Positions 22,863 to 34,600 of a stretch of DNA of 64,000 nucleotides are shown piece by piece; the first letter of the stretch is position 1, and the number at the start of each line of letters is the position of its first letter. The notes under the pieces are model-generated. The model made no database searches. It worked only from the letters and a program-made list of their open reading frames with translations, and was not told where the DNA came from. The DNA is from Dallia pectoralis (Eukaryota; Chordata; Actinopteri; Esociformes; Umbridae): NCBI GenBank assembly GCA_029465975.1, contig CM055745.1, positions 16,904,460 to 16,968,459 on the forward strand. The letters run 5' to 3'. A program made the translations under genes and the position numbers.

Positions 22863-25800
22863 GTAAGAAATATTTGTATTTACTTTCTTTAACTGTTTTT
22901 TGTTTACATGCTTATAGCATCACATTTGTATCTGTGCTCACTATTTGCTGAGTAATTATTACAATTACTACAATAATGACCAAAGGTAGAGTTGCCGCAA
23001 AATCTCAGTTGTGCATACAATCTGTTATTATTAGAAGTTTGTGATGTGAATCAGAAACCAGTCATTATCTTGTGTAACCACTACAAGCAGAACAACTAGT
23101 GAAGCCAAACAGACGAGTGGGACTGCTGTTCCAGGACCAGGGCCAAAACGGGCCTCTGTTGTGACTAAGAAAATCACATTCTTAAATACATGGATGACTA
23201 AAGATAGATGAGATGTATTCATAAAGAACTGGTATGGAGTCATCCTTAATATATAAATGGATGAATAAAGATAGAGGAGATGTATTCATAAAGAACTGGT
23301 ATGGAGTCATCCTTAATATATAAATGGATGAATAAAGATAGAGGAGATGTATTCATAAAGAACTGGTATGGAGTCATCCTTAGTATATAAATGGATGAAT
23401 AAAGATAGAGGAGATGTATTCATAAAGAACTGATATGGAGTCATCCTTAATATATAAATGGATGAATAAAGATAGAGGAGATGTATTCATAAAGAACTGG
23501 TATGGAGTCATCCTTAGTATATAAATGGATGAATAAAGATAGAGGAGATGTATTCATAAAGAACTGGTATGGAGTCATCCTTAGTATATAAATGGATGAA
23601 TAAAGATAGAGGAGATGTATTCATAAAGAACTGATATGGAGTCATCCTTAATATATAAATGGATGAATAAAGATAGAGGAGATGTATTCATAAAGAACTG
23701 GTATGGAGTCATCCTTAGTATATAAATGGATGAATAAAGATAGAGGAGATGTATTCATAAAGAACTGATATGGAGTCATCCTTAGTATATAAATGGATGA
23801 ATAAAGATAGAGGAGATGTATTCATAAAGAACTGGTATGGAGTCATCCTTAATATATAAATGGATGACTAAAGATAGAGGAGATGTATTCATAAAGAACT
23901 GATATGGAGTCATCCTTAATATATAAATGGATGACTAAAGATAGATGAGATGTATTCATAAAGAACTGATATGGAGTCATCCTTAGTATATAAATGGATG
24001 AATAAAGATAGAGGAGATGTATTCATAAAGAACTGGTATGGAGTCATCCTTAATATATAAATGGATGACTAAAGATAGAGGAGATGTATTCATAAAGAAC
24101 TGATATGGAGTCATCCTTAATATATAAATGGATGACTAAAGATAGAGGAGATGTATTCATAAAGAACTGATATGGAGTCATCCTTAATATATAAATGGAT
24201 GACTAAAGATAGAGGAGATGTATTCATAAAGAACTGATATGGAGTCATCCTTAATATATAAATGGATGACTAAAGATAGAGGAGATGTATTCATAAAGAA
24301 CTGATATGGAGTCATCCTTAGTAAATACATGGATGACTAAAGATAGAGGAGATGTATTCATAAAGAACTGGTATGGATATCTTCAGTTATGTCATTTATT
24401 GAAGATATGACCATCTCACAGACCTTTATTATGTCTTCAGTTATGTCATTTATTGGCAGATTACAGCAAATCAAGTAACCTGTTTTTGTGATCTGCTATT
24501 TTCTCTGTATTATCCAGAGGTAAAATGTCTACTTTCACCGGTAAAAGGAACTGAATATGTACCTTCTGGACAAAATGTATTCTCTTCTGGTGACATTTTA
24601 AAAATAAAATGTCAACAAGGACACTGGTCCTTTGGGACAAAGGCGACGGAAACAACTGTGACATGCAATGATGACGGAACGTGGTCGTCTCCTGCAAATT
24701 GTGAAAGTAAGTTAGTTAATACTGGAGACAAATGAAGTTAAATGTGTTGAGATTATAATTGGACATAAACTGGCATTATAATGTGTGTTACTGTACTGAT
24801 ATTATAAGACTAACGCGAAATATCTCTCATTCTAGAGATAACCTGTGATCCACCAGATGATAGTGGTGTGCAATACAGCCGGTGGGATTGGAGTTGGCGG
24901 AGAGGAGATTTAAAAGACACAAAAGATTACAGATGTAAATCTGGATACAAACCCACAAATGGTGCGACATATGCAGAATGCACCAACGATGGCACCTGGA
25001 CACCAAACCCACTCTGTGAAGGTGGAGTATTTTAATGAAATTTGAATTTCACTGTTATTGAATTACGTTATTCTCCATGTTTGGATAAATTGAAAACAGA
25101 AAAACATACAGATGACTAATGGAACGTGGTCCTCTTCTACATATTGTCTACAGATGTTAATACTGGAGACTATTGATTTATTATTATGTGTTGAGATTAT
25201 AATTGGACATAAACTGGCATTATAATGTGTGTTACTGTACTGGTATTGTAAGACTAACGCGAAATATCTCTCATTCTAGAGATAACCTGTGATCCCCCAG
25301 ATGATAGTGGTGTGCAATACAGCCAGTGGCAGAGAAGATGGCAGACTGGAAAATTAAAAGACCAAATAAATTACAGTTGTAAGCCTAAATTTGAACCGAC
25401 AAATGGTGTGAAATTTGCAGAATGCACAAACGATGGCACCTGGACACCAAACCCACTCTGTGAAGGTGGAGTATTTTAATGAAAGACATATTTGAATTTC
25501 ACTGTGATTGAATTACATTATTCTCCATGTTTGGATACATTATCTAAAAACAAATGGATGAAGACAGAACATGGTGGTCTTCTATAGGTTTTGAACAGAT
25601 GTTAATAATGGAGACTAATGTATTATTATGTGTTGAGAATATCATTGGTCATAGAATAACATTTGAGTTTGAATTACTGTATTTTCTCCGTATTATTCAG
25701 AGGTAAAATGTCTACTTTCACCGATAAAAGGAACTGAATATGTACCTTCTGGACAAAATGTATTCTCTTCTGGTGACATTTTAAAAATAAAATGTCAACA

Positions 25801-28654
25801 AGGACACTGGTTCTTTGGGACAAAGGCGACGGAAAAAACTGTGACATGCAATGATGACGGAATGTGGTCGTCTCCTGCAAATTGTGAAAGTAAGTTAGTT
25901 AATACTGGAGACAAATGAAGTTAAATGTGTTGAGATTATAATTGGACATAAACTGGCATTATAATGTGTGTTACTGTACTGATATTATAAGACTAACGCG
26001 AAATATCTCTCATTCTAGAGATAACCTGTGATCCACCAGATGATAGTGGTGTGCAATACAGCCGGTGGGATTGGAGTTGGCGGAGAGGAGATTTAAAAGA
26101 CACAAAAGATTACAGATGTAAATATGGATACAAACCCACAAATGGTGCGACGTATGCAGAATGCACCAACGATGGCACCTGGACACCAAACCCACTCTGT
26201 GAAGGTGGAGTATTTTAATGAAATTTGAATTTCACTGTTATTGAATTACGTTATTCTCCATGTTTGGATAAATTGAAAACAGAAAAACATACAGATGACT
26301 AATGGAACGTGGTCCTCTTCTACATATTGTCTACAGATGTTAATACTGGAGACTATTTATTTATTATTATGTGTTGAGATCATAATTGGACATAAACTGG
26401 CATTAGAATGTGTGTTACTGTACTGGTATTGTAAGACCCATTGGAATTGTGATATTGTGAATTATAAGTGTCTGTACACAAGTGTTGAACAAATGACTTG
26501 TGTCAAGCACAAAGTAGATGTCCTATCCGACTTTGATAGAGCAAGTTTACATTACATGAATAAGTAAAAACGGTTCTATTAGGATGGTAGGTACATGTTG
26601 TTGTGGAAAATATACATGACGGTTAAGAAGTTTAGGAATAGTGAGTTAAGCATATATTAGCATGTGATAAACTACGTGTTTCAGTGGGTCTTGGGGGCCA
26701 GAGAGGAAAGCACAAAACCCTGAGAAACAGGAATGTGATCTTCAGGCTGTTAGAGAGGCCAAGGCTAGAAACAGATGTCCTGAACACCTTATCTGTGATG
26801 AACTGTATGGGTCTTTTGTGTGCCTCTCTATTGTTTCTGTCCTTATCTACCATGTGTCTGGCCTCCCTTGGCTTGAGAGCACTGACCTTCGAGTTTTGTT
26901 ACAGCTTTATGTGTTTTCCAGATTATACTGTATAGTTGGTGGAATCATCTAACAGCTTCACATTGTTCTCCATCTGATATTGTTTAAGTTTGTGTGGAAG
27001 TGTGTGCGTTATCAAACCCTATATATACTGCAATGTTCTTCATATTAGGGAGGAATAACCTGCCACTGCATTGTTGCCGTGATTGCGTGTGTTATGGTTT
27101 TCCTCATCTATCAATTAAACTATTAGAGTTGACTTGAGAGATACTCTTGTCTGTTCTTATTTCGAGTCTGAGTTCAGTGTGTATTTGCTTAATGTTATTT
27201 TAGAGATAAAGGTATAGTAACATTAATTACGTGGTATTAGAAATAATTCCACAACACTTGGGGGCTCGTCCGTCGTTCTTAAATGATCCATATTTTCTAT
27301 AAAGAGGGCACTTCCAGGACCATCTTTTGAGGAGGATAAGTGATTCAGGACAGAATTTGAACCAAAAGGACCAAATGCATACTGAATTTCAGACGGTAAG
27401 AACGTGTACAGTTTGTATACAGTTGATAGATTAAAAGGGCCAGGCCCATAATTTGATCTGTTCTAAAGATCACGGCAATTACTGGGTAAAATGCGATCTG
27501 TTCTATAGATCAAAAATAAAAATCCACTAGGTGGTTGTAATTGGCATAATATAAACTTGTTAATTACAGATCTGCTGTCATTACTAATTTTTTTGATCTG
27601 TTCTACAGATCACAAAATCCACTAGGTGGTTGTGGCATAATATAAACTTGTTAATTACAGATCTGCTAGGTCGTTACTAATTTTTGATCTGTTCTACAGG
27701 TCACCAAATCTACTAGGTGGATTTCTCAAAGGTCTCAGAGACCGGTCTCACTAAGAAACTGACGAGTTTGTCAAACAGCGCTGGGCTGATTTGATTGAGA
27801 TTAAAATCCTATTTGATAGGTACCACCAGGTGGTAGTAATTAATTTACGTTGCGTTCATTAATTACAGATTCTGTTGGACAGATCATTCTCTTTCTTCAT
27901 TTGATTGAGACTAAAACAGATTCTGTTAATTAATTTACGCTACGTTTTTAATTACAGACAGATCATTCTCTTTCTTCATTTGATTGAGACTAAAATCCTA
28001 TTTGATAGGTACCACTAGGTGGTAGTAATTAATTTACGCTACGTTTTTAATTACAGATTCTGTTGGACAGATCATTCTCTTTCTTCATTTGATTGAGACT
28101 AAAATCCTATTTGATAGGTACCACTAGGTGGTAGTAATTAATTTACGCTACGTTTTTAATTACAGATTCTGCTACGTTTTTAATTACAGATTCTTGGACA
28201 GATCATTCTCTTTCTTCATTTGATTGAGATTAAAATCCTATTTGATAGGTACCACCAGGTGGTAGTAATTAATTTACGTTGCGTTCATTAATTACAGATT
28301 CTGTTGGACAGATCATTCTCTTTCTTCATTTGATTGAGACTAAAATCCTATTTGATAGGTACCACTAGGTGGTAGTAATTAATTTACGCTACGTTTTTAA
28401 TTACAGATTCTGTTGGACAGATCATTCTCTTTCTTCATTTGATTGAGACTAAAATCCTATTTGATAGGTACCACCAGGTGGTAGTAATTAATTTACGTTG
28501 CGTTCATTAATTACAGATTCTGTTGGACAGATCATTCTCTTTCTTCATTTGATTGAGACTTAAATCCTATTTGATAGGTACCACCAGGTGGTAGTAATTA
28601 ATTTACGCTACGCTTTTAATTACAGATCTTGTTGGACAGATCATTTCTTTTTAC

Positions 28655-28686
<32 letters not shown>

Positions 28687-31600
28687 AAATATATATATAT
28701 ATATTTTTTTTAAGGTTCTAATTTTCCTTAACCATGGGAATGTCTTATAGTAAATCCAATGCGGTTCCTCGCCCAAGGGAGGGTCCCGCAAAAATAATGT
28801 TCGAGAAATATGACTTAAATATATGACTTAAATATGGACTTGTAATCAATTAAACTTATTAGGTTTCCCAGATAATGGGAGTTTCAGACCTTGACAAATA
28901 CGCGTGTTAGAAAGCAAACTACTAAAAACTAGTAACGAATTTAATTTGTGAAAAGGGGAAATGTCGCTTAGAGGGAGACAGAATGGAAAAAAGTCTGCTA
29001 ATCAGTGTATTTTAGCATGTGTTAACAGGCATAATGAGGATTTGGGAGTTCCCTCTGGCCGTCCAACAGCCTATCGCCCCGCATCATCAGCTGACACCGT
29101 GGGTCCGGCCCGAGAGGAACGCGCGACACAACCATCTGTCCCAAATGCAAACGGAAAAGAAAGTTCGGAATGTGAACAGGGAAAAGGTGGACGTGTTGCA
29201 GACTTCAGAAATCGTCTTGAACGCGAGTCTGAGCTACATGGTGAAATGAGAAAGAAAGACAGGAGCGTGAAACGCAAATTCAGATGGCCCAACTGGACTT
29301 CTACAGCAGAGGCTACTCAGGAGGGAGACGGAGAGCAAGCAGAAAAGGACAATACAGACACCAGGGTGATACCTACAGACACCAGGGTGATAATAACTCC
29401 AGCCAAAGTCCCAACTCTGATAGCTGTTTCAACTGTGGTGCTTTTGGACACTGGGCTCGTCACTGCACTGTGCCGGACACTAGAGACTATTACCATGGGA
29501 ACAGAAAAGATGGAAACGGTGAAAGAAGGGGATGTGGAGTGAGACGAGGCATCGACCAGAATCAATCTCGGGGACAGCATAACTCCATCCGGCCCCCTAA
29601 ACGCAGTGCGTGTTTACGTTGTGGTTCAATGGACCATTGGGTACGGTCTTGCCCCGAACCGGACTTGAGACATTATTTCAATGGACAAATGGACAATTCA
29701 TGTTGTGATGACTGACAACCGTGGTGGACCTACGTGAACAATCCCAGAGGCGTTCGTGGTGATGCGGATGCGTGGGGTGGAGTTGTACGGCTGGAGAGAA
29801 CAACCAATCCGGAGGCATCATCATTACTGGGTGAGAGAATTCCATCACATACCTCGTCGCACACGATATTGTTACAAACATTTAGAGTAGATTATGATAA
29901 TGTTTTGTTTATCAAAATGTTTATTTTAGTTTTTGTCACATGGAGATGTTCATGTGTCAAAAAAGGGGGATTGTAGATATAATACATTAATTTGTGAGAT
30001 CAATCCATTGTGTATTTAGTTGATTATGCTAGTATTTAGAGTCAAATTATGTTGGTGTGCTTGTCTGTTCCCTGTATCGACCAGGGGACTGCATTGCTGC
30101 TGACAGGTTTAAGTCTTGCTAGACATCAACTCATTGTTAATGCGCTAATGGAATAATTACGAGTATTTTTCGTTTATAACGTTTCATGTTTTACCTGAAA
30201 TACTGTGTTCTGTTTTGTTTGTAGGAAGACTACATTCTAGATTATATACTATGGTTATTTGTTTGAAGTTGAATGAGGACACTTGTTAAACTTCAGGATT
30301 TGTTCCTATAAATGTTGGTATGGTGATATAATGAATTACCATGTGGTTAAGTGTATTTCTGTTAAATCGTTTTGTTTTATGATTTATTTTGGTACATGTT
30401 TGGTATTTGCTGTTTAAGGGTTTTTGTTATCATTTATGATTTTCGATTGTTCATCTTGCAAAATGTGATCTCTAATTGTATGGTCCAAAGGGTGGATCCA
30501 CTGAAGGGGTTTTTAAATTAGTGGGACTTGACTATTGTGAGATTGTGGATTGGTTATAATTTTATTTGGCTTAGCAAAGTTAAATCTGAATAGTAAACAC
30601 AATGTAAAATATGTTAAATGATTTATAATACAGAATGTAATTATATTGTAACTGGTTGGCAAGTTTGTGTTGCATTAAAAATCAACAGGTCGGACCATGA
30701 ACAACTGGAGCAGAGCATCTGGGCCCTACCCCCCCACACACACACACACACACACATCAAAGGCTAACTGAATGACTTTAGGTACAGACCACAAAGGAGG
30801 CAATTACAAAATTGTGTGAATGTTATTGTACACTTTTCAAGGAAGTTATGGACTGATGTTTCTTCACTCATAAACGGTACTGAATGTGTTTGCAAAAATG
30901 ACTCAATGACCTGTCATGTGAATGTTTCTGATGATCTTGATTTAAACAAAGATTATTGGTGTTTCAACAGTAACAACAGTGAATTCCACACTCCTTGTAG
31001 ACCGCCAGATCATCCAAAAGATAGACCTGCTAGGGAATGCCCACCGACTGAGAAACGGAGGAGGAGAGGGCTGATAGAACCTGAGAACATCGCCCTTAGG
31101 ATGATGGTTGACTATGCATCACATGTTAACATGAGTAACTGTTGGATCTGCCAACATATACCAACCTCATCACGCTCTCCTATGTTAACATCTGAAAAAG
31201 ATGAGGACTGTTTTACCAACCCCACGACTGTTTTCACAGATGAGGGGCAGGGAAGAGACAGGGAGGAAGTATTATGGCACATAATACAGACATTTGATCA
31301 GAATTTTAGAGACCCTAGTATCAGTAGCACTGTTCTGTTTAGATTGAGATATGACCGGAAGGTCCATCGTTTTTGGGAGGAGCTGGACATACAGATGACT
31401 CTGGTTCAAACTAATTGTTCGTATGAGACGGCAGGTAGAGTAGTGCCCCTAACACCACTTTGTAAACCTATACCGTTTACACCCACTGTTATTGTGTATG
31501 CACGAGCTGAATGGCGACCGCAATTCCGTATGATACATATTCTCTCTCTAAGTCATGAAACGATCGATTGCCCAGCATCAAAAAGTCACCGTTTGCGTAA

Positions 31601-34600
31601 CTGCACTCAATATTGGCCAACAATTCCAACCTATGGGTTAAGGAATGTGTCCCTGTGTATTTCCAATAGGGTGGAAAAGGCCAAGTTACAGTTGGGGACA
31701 AGTGATTGTTCTGAAGTAAGTTTCACCAACTTCACAACATTTGGCGACCTTCCCGAGCATGTGTATCTTGTCTGCGGGGATAATGCATATAGTTGCATTC
31801 CACCTAATGCGGAAGGAACATGCTATATGGCATACCTGGTACCGTTAATACGAAGGGTAAACCAGACTGAAATGGGGAAACTGTACCAGCATCCACATCG
31901 CGTTAGACGAACTCTGACACTATCACAGCGTATATTCAGTGTGCTATTTCCAGGCTATGGAGTGTATTCTTCACAGCAGGAAATAACAGCTCTGTCCTCA
32001 GTACTAGAGAAACACATGAACACTACAGCTAAAGCCATTGTGGCATTAGGTAAAGAGTTAGATGAGACCCGTGCAGTCGCCCTACAGAACCGATTGGCCC
32101 TAGATATGATCTTGGCATCTCAAGGAGGAGTGTGTAAAATTGTAAAGTCGGAATGTTGTACTTTTATTTCTGATGCATCACAGGAGGTCGTTGACTTGGT
32201 GAAAGAAACGAAAATTGGAGTGAAGGAGCTCCATGAGGTTCATGGATGGGACCCAATTGATGGATTGAGTTCTGCATTAGGACCATTAGGATGGTCAATT
32301 TTTAAAATATTAGCATATGTATTAGCCTTCGTTACATTTCTGATTGTTGGTTTTATGTTAATCTCATGTTTGATAAAGATGTGTGCCTCCAGAGTGACTG
32401 CTCAGGTCTTTGTTCAAGTTCCTGATGCCGAGATGTCAAACTGGATGAATGAGCTTCCAGGAAATCCATTCTATTGAGTGTTATTAAAGTCATTGCATGC
32501 TTATTTGATAATAAAGAACTGTACTTTTCCTTATCTCACTATTCTAAACTTAGGGTGGATTGTTGTGGAAAATATACATGACGGTTAAGAAGTTTAGGAA
32601 TAGTGAGTTAAGCATATATTAGCATGTGATAAACTACGTGTTTCAGTGGGTCTTGGGGGCCAGAGAGGAAAGCACAAAACCCTGAGAAACAGGAATGTGA
32701 TCTTCAGGCTGTTAGAGAGGCCAAGGCTAGAAACAGATGTCCTGAACACCTTATCTGTGATGAACTGTATGGGTCTTTTGTGTGCCTCTCTATTGTTTCT
32801 GTCCTTATCTACCATGTGTCTGGCCTCCCTTGGCTTGAGAGCACTGACCTTCGAGTTTTGTTACAGCTTTATGTGTTTTCCAGATTATACTGTATAGTTG
32901 GTGGAATCATCTAACAGCTTCACATTGTTCTCCATCTGATATTGTTTAAGTTTGTGTGGAAGTGTGTGCGTTATCAAACCCTATATATACTGCAATGTTC
33001 TTCATATTAGGGAGGAATAACCTGCCACTGCATTGTTGCCGTGATTGCGTGTGTTATGGTTTTCCTCATCTATCAATTAAACTATTAGAGTTGACTTGAG
33101 AGATACTCTTGTCTGTTCTTATTTCGAGTCTGAGTTCAGTGTGTATTTGCTTAATGTTATTTTAGAGATAAAGGTATAGTAACATTAATTACGTGGTATT
33201 AGAAATAATTCCACAACAATGTACAGAAGAGTGCTAAAAAGTGTTCCACACCCAGCCCGCGAATGAAGCTTTGGATGCTTCGGATTAACACAATTTGAGT
33301 CGAATGGTGTTGTATCTCTAAATATATTTCAAGTCCTAACTTCAAACTCAGTGCCACTTTGCTTGACAGCATGGACAAATCAAAAGACATTAGCCAAAAA
33401 ATAACTGTAGACCTCGACATTTCTGGCTCATCCTTGGGAGCAATTTCCAAACACCTGAAGGAACCACTTTAATCTGTACAAACAACAATACGCACGTATA
33501 AACACTATGGGACAACACAGTCTAGATATTGCACTTGAAGAAGAGGCGAACTGCCTCCTAGAGATGAATGTACTCTGCTACAAAAGTATCTATATTCACA
33601 GTAAAACTAGTCGTATATTGACCTAACCTGATAATCTACTCAGCCAGGACAAAGCCACTGCTCTCAAACATTTTGACACGCTGTTCTGCTTTCTTCGTAT
33701 AACACACAGCACTCAGTATTTCCCTTTCAGAAGGCTCATAAGGTTACAGGCTAACCTACACAATAAACAGTGCATGTGTCGTTTCTCCTTAGCGCTGAGT
33801 TGTGTCCCAGAAGCTACAGATGGAAGGGTGGTTGTGAGTGGAATTCCAGATGGGAATGCTCCCGTTCTGTTTGGTCACAAGCTCAACTTCAGCTGCCCCA
33901 ACCCAGAACACAAACTGAAAGGAAGCCCACAGGTTGTGTGTACAGCGGATGGGAGCTGGAGCAACCGTTTCCCAACATGCAACGGTAAACATTCAAATGA
34001 GCCAAGACAAACCAAATCATCTCATGTCAACAAGACATGACCCCGGACTTTATCGAAACCATGCAAAAGTGTAAATCAATCCACCACAGTAATTTTTTAC
34101 TTTTCCTGATTCATAGATGCGACTTGTAGCATTGTGGAGATGAATGGTAATGCTATTGCCACCATGCAATATGGACACAAGCTGCAGTTTGAATGCAGCA
34201 AACCAGAACAGGTTCTACATGGAGAACCAGAGGTTGTCTGCTCCACCAATGGACAATGGAGTCACCCCTTTCCACAGTGCAAAGGTAAAACCTACTGATT
34301 TAACAAATAAGTAATGGTACCCAAGCATGTATTTTAAAGTAGATTTACAAGATCTCCAACAATCACACAACATGCATAATGTAACATTTTGAAAATGGCA
34401 TGGACATTGTCGAAACATTTTGGTATTCTAGCTGGGTGAATTTCTTTACTCATTTAATCTTTTTTGTGTTTTTAGAGAGGACCTGTGGACCTCCTCCAGC
34501 TCTCGCTGACGGAGACACAGTGAATTATAAAGAACAGTACAGAAATGGCGAATCCGTTTATTACAAGTGCCAGACATACTATATCCTGTCTGGTCAGACC

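Larger units (their letters stand above)
24482..26436 (+). repeat. 1183-bp tandem duplication of CCP exons
   Basis: Sequence from about 24482 to 25253 recurs at about 25665-26436 with few changes, introns included. The second copy stops abruptly at 26436, just before the place of a CCP3-like exon, where Sleeping Beauty-type sequence begins. Confidence 0.9.
26599..33218 (+). mobile_element. Gamma-like endogenous retrovirus, pol-less, env open
   Basis: Two 658-bp LTRs (TGTTGTGG...CCACAACA) flank 5.3 kb. The target duplication is ATGT (26595-26598 and 33219-33222). The LTRs look identical, so the insertion is young. Internal parts in order: proline-tRNA-type primer-binding site, repeat-rich leader, broken gag start, gag nucleocapsid frame, about 1.1 kb without coding, env. 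No reverse transcriptase, integrase or protease is present, so it could only have moved with help from a relative. It lies in sense orientation in a factor H-like intron, so its promoter and poly(A) signal could act on that gene. Confidence 0.93.

Noticed and set aside
26632..26935. Paired small frames within the LTR (repeated at 32594-32897)
   Set aside because: They lie in U3 on both strands, with no similarity to known accessory proteins; treated as chance frames.
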